Part shown: positions 7,714 through 16,562 of the stretch, in pieces
Position numbering within the stretch: the first letter of the stretch is position 1
Layout of the letters: every line of letters begins with the position of its first letter
NCBI GenBank assembly: GCA_963794605.1
Contig: CAWCEN010000002.1
Span: forward strand, 1,364,001 to 1,428,000
Source of the DNA: VAXT01 sp963794605
GTDB lineage: Bacteria > Actinomycetota > Thermoleophilia > Gaiellales > Gaiellaceae
Direction: 5' to 3'
Length of the DNA stretch: 64,000 bases
Translations under genes and position numbers: made by a program
Notes under the pieces: generated by a model
Database searches by the model: none
The model's input: only the letters and a program-made list of their open reading frames with translations
Told to the model about the DNA's origin: nothing

Positions 7714-9053
7714 ACGAGTGCTACGTGCTCGCCGATCAGGCCGTAGCGGGCGAGCACGTCGGCGAGCGTCGGCTCACCGACTTCCTGCAGGCGATAGGTG
7801 ATCCGCAGCGCGGGCCGGCCGAAGTCGATCAGGCTCCGGAGATCGATCGGCGTGCCGATCAGGACGAGGTCCGGGTCGCAGCGCTCGATCGTCTGACGAA
7901 GATCTTCCCGCTGCTTCTCGCCGTAGCCCATCGCGGGGAGCAGCGCGCCGACGTGCGGGTACTCCTCGAAGGTCGCCGCGATCGAGCCGACTGCGCACTC
8001 GCGCGGGTCGATCAGCTCGGCAGCGCCGTTCGCCTTCGCGGCGAGCACCGCGGCGCCGTACGTCATCTCGCCGTGCGTCAGCGTCGGGCCGTCCTCGATT
8101 GCGAGCACGCGCTTGCCGGCGATCTGCGAGGCATCGCCCTCGACGTGGAACGGCGAGTCGGCGAGGACGATCTGCGCGTCCGGATTGTGCGTCCGGATCG
8201 AGCCGAGCACCGCGTCGATGCCTTCCTGCGTCGCGCTGTCGACCTTGTTCACGACGCAGACGTTCGCCATGCGCAGGTTGGTCTCGCCCGGGTGGTAGCG
8301 GAGCTCATGACCGGGACGGTGCGGGTCGACGACCACGATGTGGACGTCGGGCCTGATGAACGGCGTGTCGTTGTTGCCGCCGTCCCAGACGATCACGTCC
8401 GCTTCGCGCTCGGCGGCCTCGAGGATCGCGGCGTAGTCGATGCCCGCGAAGACGAGGTTGCCCTCGGCGATATGGGGCTCGTACTCCTCGCGCTCCTCGA
8501 TCGTGCAGTCGGCGGCCTCGAGGTCCTGGTAGCGCTCGAAGCGCTGGACGACCTGCTTCGTCAGGTCCCCGTAGGGCATCGGGTGCCTGAGGACCGCCAC
8601 GCGCTTGCCGTCAGCCCGGAGGAGCTCCGCGACCCGGCGCGTCGTCTGGCTCTTGCCGGAGCCGGTGCGCACGGCGCAGATTGCGGCGACGGGCTTCGAC
8701 GAGGCGATCATCGTGTCGTGCGGTGAGAGAAGCCGGAAGCTCGCGCCGGCCGCGAGCGCACGGGACGCGATGTGCATCACGTGCTCGTGGGTCACGTCCG
8801 AGTAGGCGAAGACGACCTCGTCGATCTCGTAGGCCCGAACGAGCTCTTCGAGCTCGCCCTCGGGCCGGATCGGGATGCCGTCCGGGTAGAGCTCTCCGGC
8901 CAGCAGCGCGGGGTAGACGCGCCCGGCGATGTCGGGGATCTGCGTCGCCGTGAACGCGACTACGTCGTACTCCTCGCGACGGCGGTAGACGACGTTGAAG
9001 TTGTGGAAGTCGCGCCCGGCCGCGCCGGCGATGAGCACTTTCGTCCGAATCAT
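7710..9053 (-). CDS. Cyclic 2,3-diphosphoglycerate synthetase-like P-loop protein (COG2403 type)
   Basis: 447 residues from ATG 9053 (MIRTKVLIAGAAGRDFHNFN). The N-terminal third is a Rossmann-like domain; the centre holds a P-loop (AVRTGSGKSQTTRRV, about 148-162) and VIVWDGGNNDTPFIRPDVHI, then VCVVNKVD as an NKxD-like guanine motif. The nearest characterised relative I know is archaeal cyclic 2,3-diphosphoglycerate synthetase; bacterial homologues are mostly annotated as GTPases. An upstream in-frame extension overlaps the ferritin promoter and is not believed. It is translationally coupled to carbamate kinase, implying a shared process. The exact reaction is not known. Confidence 0.75.
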   Translation of the reverse strand: MIRTKVLIAGAAGRDFHNFNVVYRRREEYDVVAFTATQIPDIAGRVYPALLAGELYPDGIPIRPEGELEELVRAYEIDEVVFAYSDVTHEHVMHIASRALAAGASFRLLSPHDTMIASSKPVAAICAVRTGSGKSQTTRRVAELLRADGKRVAVLRHPMPYGDLTKQVVQRFERYQDLEAADCTIEEREEYEPHIAEGNLVFAGIDYAAILEAAEREADVIVWDGGNNDTPFIRPDVHIVVVDPHRPGHELRYHPGETNLRMANVCVVNKVDSATQEGIDAVLGSIRTHNPDAQIVLADSPFHVEGDASQIAGKRVLAIEDGPTLTHGEMTYGAAVLAAKANGAAELIDPRECAVGSIAATFEEYPHVGALLPAMGYGEKQREDLRQTIERCDPDLVLIGTPIDLRSLIDFGRPALRITYRLQEVGEPTLADVLARYGLIGEHVALV

Positions 9054-9092
9054 GTATACGAAGTATGCAGCTACACACCGGATAGACCAAGG

Positions 9093-9098
9093 TAGAGT
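9093..9098 (+). promoter_or_regulatory. -10 box of a leaderless ferritin promoter
   Basis: TAGAGT ends seven bases before the ferritin GTG at 9106, and no Shine-Dalgarno sequence is present. The upstream GTATAC-GAA-GTATGC (about 9054-9068) could be a regulator site shared with the divergent GTPase gene. Confidence 0.5.
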
Positions 9099-9105
9099 CG
9101 CGCCG

Positions 9106-9636
9106 GTGCCCGGCTTCCCGAACAAGCTCAACGAGCAGGTCGCCCACGAGTTCGCCGCATCGCAGCAGTACGTCGCGATCGCGGTCTGGTTCGACGCGGA
9201 GACGCTGCCTCTTCTCGCCGCGCACTTCTACCGGCAGGCCGTCGAGGAGCGGAACCACGCGCTGATGATCGTTCAGTTCCTGCTCGACTCCGACCACGAG
9301 GTCGTCATCCCGGCCGTCGAGGCGCCGAAGACGACCTTCGGGGACGCACGGGAGCCCGTGGCGCTCGCGCTCGAGCAGGAGAAGCGGGTCACCGAGCAGA
9401 TCGCGGCGCTGGCCGCGCTCGCCCGCGAGGAGAACGACCTCGTGGGGGAGCAGTTCCTGCACTGGTTTCTCCAGGAGCAGCGCGAGGAGGTGTCGAGCAT
9501 GTCGGCGCTCCTGAGCGTCGTCGAGCGCGCGTCGGAGTCGAACATCCTGCTCGCGGAGGACTACCTGTCGCGCAACCCGGTCGGCGACCAGGGCGAGGCT
9601 GCAAACGCCCCACCCGCAGCCGGCGGCGTGCTTTAG
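9106..9636 (+). CDS. Ferritin (iron-storage ferroxidase)
   Basis: 176 residues, normal for a non-haem bacterial ferritin that oxidises Fe(II) and stores iron in a 24-mer shell. LNEQVAHEFAASQQYVAIAV is helix A with a ferroxidase glutamate; AVEERNHALMIVQFLLD supplies the ExxH of helix B; QFLHWFLQEQREEVSSM is helix D. The C-terminal tail EAANAPPAAGGVL is lineage specific. GTG 9106 is chosen because the ferritin fold begins directly after it and a -10 box precedes it. It diverges from the GTPase gene. Pieces of a related gene persist at 10663-10787. Confidence 0.9.
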   Translation: MPGFPNKLNEQVAHEFAASQQYVAIAVWFDAETLPLLAAHFYRQAVEERNHALMIVQFLLDSDHEVVIPAVEAPKTTFGDAREPVALALEQEKRVTEQIAALAALAREENDLVGEQFLHWFLQEQREEVSSMSALLSVVERASESNILLAEDYLSRNPVGDQGEAANAPPAAGGVL

Positions 9637-9696
9637 ACGACGCCCACGAACGGCTTAGAAAGCGGGTTGTAGTCGAACTGAGCTACCCAGGTCGGA

Positions 9697-10530
9697 CTAG
9701 GTCGGCATCCGCGGAGTGAACGGCTCCAGCAGGTCCTGGCCCTCCTGTACGACCCCGTAAGACGACTCTGGCACCTCGTTCCACGCCCCGGCCAGGTCGC
9801 CGAGCGGCTCGGAAACGACGAGTCGTCCTTCTTCGCCGACCTCTTGGAGAAACTCCAGGTCCGGGTGCAGTTCCTGCAGCACCGGGACCGCGGTGCTGAA
9901 GAAGAGCGACCTCGACTTGCCCTCGCTGGAGTACCGGAACCCCCATAGGCGTTCTCCGTCGGTCGTGGCGACCGTTCCCTGGAACGGGTACTCCACGCCG
10001 TGCTGGTGACCAAAGTGTTCGACGAGTCCTATCGTGTGCTCAATGGCGAGCGGTGGGTCGTCCTCGAGCCCCAAGGTGAGAGCGAGATGGAACAGCACCT
10101 CCGTGTCCGTCGAGCCCTCGATGTTGGGGTAGAGCTCCGGGCTGATCTCCAGCACGAGGTCGCGTTTGACCTTGTGGAAGTCGCGGATCATCCCGTTGTG
10201 CATGAAGAGCCAACGGCCGTGGCGGAACGGATGGCAGTTTGTCTCCTGGACGGCGCCGCCGGTCGAGGCGCGGATGTGCGCGAACAGGAGTGGCGACCTG
10301 ATGTGCTGGGCCAGGTCGTGGAGGTTCCGGTCGTTCCACGCCGGCTCGATGCCGTGGTAGATGCCGGGCGTGTCACCGGCGCCGTACCAGCCGATGCCGA
10401 AACCGTCGCCGTTCGTCTCCTCCGCGCCCAGTTGCGAATGAAGGCTCTGAACGATCAGCGAGCGCTTCGGCTTGTAGAGCAGGTCTTCCAGGCTGACGGG
10501 ATTCCCCGAGTATGCAAGCCAGCGGCACAT
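9697..10530 (-). CDS. Class II glutamine amidotransferase (YafJ/EgtC-like)
   Basis: 277 residues. MCRWLAYSG places the catalytic cysteine at position 2, to be exposed after methionine removal, as in N-terminal nucleophile amidohydrolases. GDGFGIGWY, HIRASTGGAVQETNCHPFR and WLFMHNGMIRDF are the glutaminase-domain motifs binding glutamine. There is no fused synthetase domain, so it would act as a stand-alone glutamine or gamma-glutamyl hydrolase. EgtC of ergothioneine synthesis is a relative, but no egtA, egtB or egtD is nearby. The short final segment ends at the TGA at 9697-9699. Confidence 0.85.
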   Translation of the reverse strand: MCRWLAYSGNPVSLEDLLYKPKRSLIVQSLHSQLGAEETNGDGFGIGWYGAGDTPGIYHGIEPAWNDRNLHDLAQHIRSPLLFAHIRASTGGAVQETNCHPFRHGRWLFMHNGMIRDFHKVKRDLVLEISPELYPNIEGSTDTEVLFHLALTLGLEDDPPLAIEHTIGLVEHFGHQHGVEYPFQGTVATTDGERLWGFRYSSEGKSRSLFFSTAVPVLQELHPDLEFLQEVGEEGRLVVSEPLGDLAGAWNEVPESSYGVVQEGQDLLEPFTPRMPT

Positions 10531-10662
10531 GACCTTTCCTCCCCTCGTTTAGCGCCGCCGGAGGCGACGAGCATCATGCGAATTTGAGCGAAAGCGCGGG
10601 CGCCGAACATCGTCCAGACTGGATGATGGGTGCCAAGGCCAAGGCGGCTAGGAGCACGTTCC

Positions 10663-10787
10663 GACGCGACGAACGCGCCCCCGGTCGCCGGCGGCGCGCT
10701 CTGTCCGCGCTGCTCAGCGTCGTCGAGCGCGCGTTGGAGTCGAACATTCTGGCCGCGGAGGATTACCTGTCGCGCAGCAGCCGCTAG
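10663..10787 (+). pseudogene. Decayed ferritin fragments
   Basis: 10702-10779 matches the 3' part of the ferritin gene (last helix, SALLSVVERA.ESNIL.AEDYLSR) at 68 of 78 bases by direct count. Just upstream, in another frame, 10663-10704 reads DATNAPPVAGGAL, close to ferritin's own C-terminal tail EAANAPPAAGGVL. Order is tail then helix, as if the end of one copy abuts the end of another. This suggests an old tandem ferritin array reduced by deletion. No intact start or ferroxidase site remains. Confidence 0.75.
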
Positions 10788-11425
10788 ATCATTCGTCGCT
10801 CTGCTGCCCAGCGCGTGAGCTCGTGGCGACTCGAGAGCTGGAGCTTCCGCAGCACGTTGGAGACGTGTGTCTCGACCGTCTTGACCGAGAGGTGCAGCGA
10901 CGACGCGATCTCCTTGTAGCGGTAGCCCCGCGCGATCAGCCGCAGTACCTCGCGTTCGCGCGCGGTGAGCTCGTCGAGCTCAGCGTCCCGGATGGGCTCC
11001 CCGGAGCTGAACGCGTCGAGCACGAACCCGGCCAAACGCGGCGAGAAGACGGCGTCGCCGTCTGCCACCCGGTGGACCGCGTCGGTCAGCTCGTCGCCCG
11101 AGATCGTCTTCGTCACATAGCCCCGGGCGCCCGCGCGGACGACCCCGATCACGTCCTCGGCCGCGTCGGAGACCGAGAGCGCCAGGAAGCGGACGCCTGG
11201 CCGCTCGGGCGAAACCCCAGCGATCACGGCCTGGCCGCCGCCGTCGGGGAGATGGACATCGAGGAGGACGACGTCCGGGTCGGTCTCGACGACGAGCGGG
11301 ATCGCCTCGCCGACCGTCCCGGCCTCTCCGACGACCTCGATGGAGTCGCCGAGCTCGCTCCGCAAGCCCGCGCGAAAGATCCCGTGGTCGTCGACGATCA
11401 CGATGCGCCGCGCCGCCTTCACCAC
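10784..11425 (-). CDS. NarL/LiaR-type response regulator
   Basis: 213 residues. Receiver domain: RIVIVDDHGIFRAGL with the acidic pair and DVVLLDVHLPDGGG with the phosphoacceptor aspartate (about 55). C-terminal LuxR helix-turn-helix: LTAREREVLRLIARGYRYKE and LHLSVKTVETHVSNVLRKL. Its GTG start lies seven bases inside the end of the histidine kinase gene, so the two are translationally coupled and are surely a pair. Together with the LiaF-like gene upstream this resembles LiaFSR, which senses cell-envelope stress in Firmicutes. Targets cannot be read from sequence. Confidence 0.9.
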   Translation of the reverse strand: MVKAARRIVIVDDHGIFRAGLRSELGDSIEVVGEAGTVGEAIPLVVETDPDVVLLDVHLPDGGGQAVIAGVSPERPGVRFLALSVSDAAEDVIGVVRAGARGYVTKTISGDELTDAVHRVADGDAVFSPRLAGFVLDAFSSGEPIRDAELDELTAREREVLRLIARGYRYKEIASSLHLSVKTVETHVSNVLRKLQLSSRHELTRWAAERRMI

Positions 11426-12510
11426 GCCTTCCTCCGGAGCGAGAGCTCGACTTCTGTCCCCCGGCCCGGCGTCGACGAAATCGTTGCCGTGCCGCCGTGG
11501 CGTCTCATTCGCCCCTCGACGGACTCGGACAGGCCGCGGCGCTCCGGCGGCACCGCCGCCCGGTCGAAGCCCGTGCCCCGGTCGCGCACGAAGACGCTGA
11601 TCCCGTCGCCGTCGGCTTCCGCATAGACGGAGATCTCTTCTGCGCCGGAGAATCGCGCCGCGTTCGCCATCGCTTCGCGTGCGGCCAGCACCACCGCGCG
11701 CGTGTCGTCGTCGAGCGGCGCGTTGCCAGCGCTCGCGACCTCGACGCGAACGCCGTGCAGCTCCTCGACCTCGGCCGCCGCGTTCCCGATCGCGCCCACG
11801 AGCGTATCGTCCTTGAAGAGCTCGCCCTCGGGGAAAAGCCAGGAGCGCAACTCCCGCTCCTGGCGGCGCGAGAGCTGTTCGACGCGCTTCGGGTCTGCCG
11901 ACTCGCGCTGGATGACCGCGAGCGTCTGGAGGACAGAGTCATGCACGCGGGCGGCGACTTCCGCGCGCTCCTCCGAGCGGATTCGCCGCGTCCGCTCATC
12001 AGCGCGCTCCTGCGCCGTGCGCCACAGCCAGGGGCCGACGACGAGCAGCAGGCCGCCTGCAAATGCCGCCGGCGTGAGGAGCGGGCCGCCTGCGCCGGAG
12101 TCGCCTCCCACGGTGAAGAGCACGACAGCCGCGGTCACGACCAGGATGCCGCCGACCACGCGTTGCTGCTTCCGCCAGAGAAAGAACGCTCCCGCCGCGG
12201 CGAGGACCGCGGAGATCTGAACGAACCACGGAAGCCCGAGGCCGTTGAGGACGGCGACCGCGGCGAGCAAGAGCAGCGTCATCCCGGCCCCGAAGCGCAC
12301 GCGGCCGGCGCGTTCACCGAGCTCGTCGGGCATCAGCAGGGCGGCAGCGAGATAGAGGGCGATGCCCGCTCCGCCTGCGAGGGCCAGCAGCGCGAACAGC
12401 AGCCGCACGAGCGTCGGGTCGACCTCGAGCGCACGTCCGATGCCCGCGGCAACGCCGGCGACAACGCCGTTGGCGCGGTCTCGGGCGGGGATCGGGCCGA
12501 CGTCGACCAC
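11419..12510 (-). CDS. PspC-domain sensor histidine kinase (LiaS-like)
   Basis: 363 residues from GTG 12510, four bases after the preceding gene. N terminus: PspC domain (NGVVAGVAAGIGRALEVDPT, about 12-31) with membrane helices to about residue 150. Then a coiled linker, a HisKA_3 dimerisation helix with the phospho-accepting histidine in EVAARVHDSVLQTLAVIQRE, and a HATPase domain (REAMANAARFSGAEEISV, VRDRGTGFD). The kinase would phosphorylate the overlapping response regulator. A PspC domain on the kinase and another on the LiaF-like partner suggests they meet in the membrane through these domains. Confidence 0.87.
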   Translation of the reverse strand: MVDVGPIPARDRANGVVAGVAAGIGRALEVDPTLVRLLFALLALAGGAGIALYLAAALLMPDELGERAGRVRFGAGMTLLLLAAVAVLNGLGLPWFVQISAVLAAAGAFFLWRKQQRVVGGILVVTAAVVLFTVGGDSGAGGPLLTPAAFAGGLLLVVGPWLWRTAQERADERTRRIRSEERAEVAARVHDSVLQTLAVIQRESADPKRVEQLSRRQERELRSWLFPEGELFKDDTLVGAIGNAAAEVEELHGVRVEVASAGNAPLDDDTRAVVLAAREAMANAARFSGAEEISVYAEADGDGISVFVRDRGTGFDRAAVPPERRGLSESVEGRMRRHGGTATISSTPGRGTEVELSLRRKAW

Positions 12511-12514
12511 GACG

Positions 12515-13597
12515 CTACGGTGTCTCCACGATGACGTCGCCCAGCCCGACGTGTGCGTCGATGCGAAGCGTCCGGTCGGACCCGGCGACGCCGATGCTCT
12601 CGGAGAGATCCGCGTCGACGCCGGACTCGCTGCGTCCGAAGACAGTGACCTCGCCGGCCGACGCAGAAGCATCGATGTCGACGGAGACGTTATCCGGCAC
12701 GATCACCCTCAGCTCGCCGATTCCGACATTCGCATCGACCTCCGTGTCGCCGGCGGCGAGCGCCGCGTTGCTGAGGTCGAGTCTGAGATCTCCGACCGAG
12801 ATGTCGTAGTTGCGCTTCACGTCACTCGCCTCGACCGGCGAGTAGACCCGAGTGCCGATCGGGCCTTCGAGCCTGACGTCCACCGCCGACACCGCGATCG
12901 CGAGCGCCGCCAGCACGAGACCAACGACGACGAGGCCGCCCGTTCGCCGTCGCAGCGCCACCCCGGCGACGACGGCGACGCCCGTGCCGATCGCGCCCAC
13001 GGCGAGCGCGACGTCCCACCGGACGTCGACGCCGACCGCGTCCAAGAGGGCGAGCGCACCGGCAGCAGCCAGCAGGACGCCGAGCCCGGGCAGGAGCAGA
13101 GACGGTTTACGCGGCCGTGCGGCGGGCGTCCCAGCGGGAGTCGCACCCGGCGGCGCAACGGGCGTCGCAGCGTCGGTGGGCGGCGTGCCGTTGCCGGCGC
13201 GGCGCTGCGCGAGCACGATCGCCAGCCCGCCGACGAGCAGCAGTATCCACGCGAAACCGCTGTTGGGCCAGAAGTCCGCCTGCGCGAACAGCGAGACGAG
13301 GGCGATCCCGACCAGGCCGACGCCGGCCAGGAGCCAGGGCCGGTCGCGGTGGCGCCGGAGGGCCTCGGACACGATCGAGTCGCGCTCGCCCTCGTCCGGG
13401 ATCACGAGCCAGGCGGCCACGTAAAGCAGGATGCCCGCGCCGCCGACGAGCGTCAGGATCGCGAAGCCGATCCGGAAGAACGTCGGGGAGATGTCGAAGT
13501 ACCGCCCAAGCCCGCCGGCGACGCCGGCGAGGATCCGGCCGTCCTGACTGCGGTGCAGCTCCTTGATCGACGCGCTCTGGGTCTCGGAGGTGCTCAT
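12515..13597 (-). CDS. PspC-domain, LiaF-like membrane protein
   Basis: 360 residues from ATG 13597, preceded by GAAAGGAACGCA. N-terminal PspC domain (RILAGVAGGLGRYFDISPTF, then a membrane hairpin and AAWLVIPDEGERD), several further membrane helices with a proline- and alanine-rich loop, and a C-terminal beta-strand repeat domain (GIGELRVIVPDNVSVDIDAS, HVGLGDVIVETP) like the cell-wall-active antibiotic response domain of LiaF/VraT. In LiaFSR systems this protein restrains the kinase. It is first of the three-gene run and so likely sets the signalling threshold. Confidence 0.85.
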   Translation of the reverse strand: MSTSETQSASIKELHRSQDGRILAGVAGGLGRYFDISPTFFRIGFAILTLVGGAGILLYVAAWLVIPDEGERDSIVSEALRRHRDRPWLLAGVGLVGIALVSLFAQADFWPNSGFAWILLLVGGLAIVLAQRRAGNGTPPTDAATPVAPPGATPAGTPAARPRKPSLLLPGLGVLLAAAGALALLDAVGVDVRWDVALAVGAIGTGVAVVAGVALRRRTGGLVVVGLVLAALAIAVSAVDVRLEGPIGTRVYSPVEASDVKRNYDISVGDLRLDLSNAALAAGDTEVDANVGIGELRVIVPDNVSVDIDASASAGEVTVFGRSESGVDADLSESIGVAGSDRTLRIDAHVGLGDVIVETP

Positions 13598-13717
13598 TGC
13601 GTTCCTTTCATCGGGGACGCTACGAGCATGCGCCACACGACCGAGGCTGCACCATCGGGATTCCCCCTGAATCGACCCTGATCTTTGCCGGAAGGACCAC
13701 TCCGGGAAAGGCCGAGA

Positions 13718-16210
13718 TCACGTCGGCACGTGTAGCCGTGCCTCCTCGACCGCCTGCTCGAGCGTCAGCCCGGCGCCGGCGCGGTGCTCGGCCTCGTACG
13801 GCGCACCGAGGCGCTCACGGGCCTCCGACATCAAGCGCTCGTAGCGCTGACGTTCGGTGAGGAGCATCCGGAATCCGAGCCGGCGTTCTTGGTCCTCCGC
13901 GATTCCCCAAAGTCGCGCCCCCGCGCGGTCGTCCCCTTTCTGCAGCAGCGCGCATCCGATGCCGGCCACACAGTAGATCTGCACCCGCCGATTTCCGGTC
14001 GAGACGGCGTATGCGAGCGCTTCCGCAAAGCGGGGCAGCGCCGTGTCGGGATCCCGACGATCGAGCGAGAGGTCTCCTTGACTGTGCAACGTGCTTGTCA
14101 GCTGTTGGTCGAAGCCGAGCGCTCGTGCCCGCCTCACCGTCTCCTCGAGCACGCGCTCAGCCTCGTCGAAGTCCCTGCGGTCGCGGTACGCGTCACCCAG
14201 CCAGTGGAGCTCGTTGAGGAGCAAGGCCTCGGCGCCTGCCTCCTCGAACAGCGGCAGCGCCTCCTTGTGGTAAGCGATGGCACCGTCGAAGTCGCCCCGG
14301 CGCCATGCGATGCTGGACAACCAACTCAACGCTGCACCCAGCTCGTGCGGATCGTCCTGCACACGACGTAGCTCGAGCCCTTCCCGCCAGAACCTCTCCG
14401 CTCCGTCGATGTCGTCGTGCGTGTAGTACGCGACTGCGCCCGCAGCTCCGAGTGTCGCGGCACGCACGTCCACCGGGAGGGTAGCGTCGTCCAGCGGCGC
14501 CTTCTCGAGCCAGTCCGCGGCATCTCGGTACTGCGCCCTGTTGAGCCAGAATCGCCAGAGAGCCGCACCGAGACGCGCCGTGCTCTCGTTCCGGCTGCCC
14601 TCGGATAGCCCGGCCAGTGTCGCGCGAAAGCTCGGAAGCTCCCGCTCGAAGCGTTCGAGCGACTCCGCACTCAGGTCACGCATCCCCGACAATCGTTCGC
14701 GCGCGTCGAGCTCCTCCGCCACAGCGAGGAAGTAGTCGTCGTGGCGCCGACGCAGCGACGACTCGTCCGACAGGTCGCGCAGCTTCTCGAGTGCGAGCTC
14801 TTTGATCGTTCCCAGCATGAAGAAGCGCCCATCCTCGCCGTGCCGCAGGAGGTTCTTGTCCACCAGAGACTGCAGGACGTCGAGCTCTGCGGAACAGACG
14901 GCTTCCGCCGCCTCGAGCTCGAAGCCCCCGACGAACACGGCCAACCGCGCAAACAAGGTCTGCTCATCGGTGGTGAGGAGCTGGTAGCTCCACTCGACGG
15001 TCCCGCGCAGCGTTCGCTGCCGCTCCGGTGCGTCTTGCGCGCCGGATGTCAGCAAGTCCAGGCTGCGACCGAGGCGCTCGAGGATCTGGTCCGGTGTGAG
15101 GACTTTTACGCGGGCGGCGGCAAGTTCGAGCGCCAGCGGAAGGCCGTCAAGGCGCTCTGCAATCTGACGCACCGCGGCATTGGGCTCGAAGTCCGGCTCC
15201 AACTGTCGTGCGCGCTGCGTGAAGAGTGCCGCTGCGTCGTCGAACGGAAGCGTCAGCACGGGGAACTCCTGTTCAGCAGCGACATTGAGGCGGCTTCGGC
15301 TGGTTGCGAGAATGCGGCCGTCGAGCCGGAGCACGATGTCCGCGGCGTCCGGGAGGAGCTGCTCGAGGTTGTCGAGCACGAGCAGAGTGCGCTTGCCCGC
15401 CAGGAACTCAGATAGGTCGTCAGGACCGCCAACCACCTGCGCGATCGTCGGCTCGATCAGGTTCGGATCGCGTACTGCGGCGAGCGAGACGAACCACACA
15501 CCGTCGCCATACTGCTCGACGCTCTCTGCAGCCGCCTGCAGCGCCAGCCGAGTTTTGCCCGTGCCGCCAGGGCCGGTGAGCGTCACGATGCGATGCGCGT
15601 CGAGCAGTGCGAGCAGCTCAGCAAGCTCGCGTTCGCGCCCGACGAACGGCGTCGGCTGCACCGGGAGGTTCGTTTGGTCGACACTCTTCAGCGGCGGGAA
15701 GTCGCCGTCGTCGAGCTGGTAGAGCCTTTCAGGTGCTGCGAGGTCCTTGAGACGGTGCAGGCCGAGGTCCCGCATGCGGTCCGCCCAGGCGAGATCGCGC
15801 GTAGCTTGCGAGACGAGGATCTGACCGCCGTGACCGGCAGCGGCAATCCGCGCGGCGCGATGCACGTCGATCCCGGTGTATCCCTCTTCGGTCACCATCG
15901 GCTCGCCCGTGTGCAATCCCATGCGGACCCGGATCGGTCCGTCAGCGAGCGCTTCCCGCGCCGCCTCCGCCGCAGCCAGTGCGTCGGACGCCTTTGCAAA
16001 CGCTACGAAGAACGAGTCTCCAGCTGTGCCTACCTCGACGCCGCCGTGACGAGCGACCTCCTCGCGCAGCACGCGATGGTGCTCGGCTAAAACGTCCGCG
16101 TACCCATCGCCGAGCTCCTGCAGAAGCCGCGTCGAGCCTTCGATGTCTGTGAACAGGAACGTGACGGTGCCATGGGGAAGCGACACGTCTGGGTGCACGC
16201 GCTCGACCAT
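13718..16210 (-). CDS. Class III nucleotidyl cyclase fused to STAND ATPase and TPR domain
   Basis: 830 residues from ATG 16210; a GTG at 16234 is possible. Cyclase homology domain 10-170 has FTDIEGST and GTAGDSFFVAF with both metal aspartates (D22, D65), but the transition-state asparagine is histidine (VHRAAR, H117), as in some actinobacterial relatives. STAND/NB-ARC-like ATPase follows: FVGRERELAEL, Walker A TGPGGTGKT (212-220), Walker B TLLVLDNLEQL, then RLDGLPLALELAAARV. The C-terminal 300 residues are TPR-like repeats. Probably a soluble sensor whose repeats or ATPase control the cyclase output; no regulator fused at the C terminus. Confidence 0.85.
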   Translation of the reverse strand: MVERVHPDVSLPHGTVTFLFTDIEGSTRLLQELGDGYADVLAEHHRVLREEVARHGGVEVGTAGDSFFVAFAKASDALAAAEAAREALADGPIRVRMGLHTGEPMVTEEGYTGIDVHRAARIAAAGHGGQILVSQATRDLAWADRMRDLGLHRLKDLAAPERLYQLDDGDFPPLKSVDQTNLPVQPTPFVGRERELAELLALLDAHRIVTLTGPGGTGKTRLALQAAAESVEQYGDGVWFVSLAAVRDPNLIEPTIAQVVGGPDDLSEFLAGKRTLLVLDNLEQLLPDAADIVLRLDGRILATSRSRLNVAAEQEFPVLTLPFDDAAALFTQRARQLEPDFEPNAAVRQIAERLDGLPLALELAAARVKVLTPDQILERLGRSLDLLTSGAQDAPERQRTLRGTVEWSYQLLTTDEQTLFARLAVFVGGFELEAAEAVCSAELDVLQSLVDKNLLRHGEDGRFFMLGTIKELALEKLRDLSDESSLRRRHDDYFLAVAEELDARERLSGMRDLSAESLERFERELPSFRATLAGLSEGSRNESTARLGAALWRFWLNRAQYRDAADWLEKAPLDDATLPVDVRAATLGAAGAVAYYTHDDIDGAERFWREGLELRRVQDDPHELGAALSWLSSIAWRRGDFDGAIAYHKEALPLFEEAGAEALLLNELHWLGDAYRDRRDFDEAERVLEETVRRARALGFDQQLTSTLHSQGDLSLDRRDPDTALPRFAEALAYAVSTGNRRVQIYCVAGIGCALLQKGDDRAGARLWGIAEDQERRLGFRMLLTERQRYERLMSEARERLGAPYEAEHRAGAGLTLEQAVEEARLHVPT

Positions 16211-16249
16211 AGCGGTGATTCTTCCCTCGGCCACAAGGGTATTTGGGGA

Positions 16250-16555
16250 CTAGCGCGCCGACACGATCGCGATGACCGCGAGCACCCCGCAGACCACGAT
16301 CACGCCCGCCAGGCCGGTGAAGATCGCCGCCAAGGCGAAGAGCGGGATCGAGAGCGCCATTCCGCCGAGCACCATCTCCTTCTGGTGCTCGCGCTTGCGC
16401 CGGAGCGACTGCTCGCTCTCGCGCTGGCGCTTCCCAAGCTCCTTCTCGATCCGGTCGGCGAACGCTTCGATCAGCGCCGGCTCCGCCTCTTCGCCGAGCT
16501 CCTTGCGCGCCTCGATCGTCGCGCGCAGCTCGTCTCGGGGGACGAGGTCGCTCAC
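16250..16555 (-). CDS. Small membrane protein with charged N-terminal helix
   Basis: 101 residues from GTG 16555, preceded by AGGAG overlapping the upstream stop codon. The first 65 residues are highly charged helix (IEARKELGEEAEPALIEAF, KELGKRQRESEQSLRRKREH), then two close membrane helices (MVLGGMALSIPLFALAAIFT, GLAGVIVVCGVLAVIAIV). Matches the shape of small actinobacterial proteins of unknown function that follow a DUF1707-like layout. Likely cotranscribed with the HExxH peptidase upstream. No specific function is proposed. Confidence 0.7.
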   Translation of the reverse strand: MSDLVPRDELRATIEARKELGEEAEPALIEAFADRIEKELGKRQRESEQSLRRKREHQKEMVLGGMALSIPLFALAAIFTGLAGVIVVCGVLAVIAIVSAR

Positions 16556-16562
16556 GACGCTC

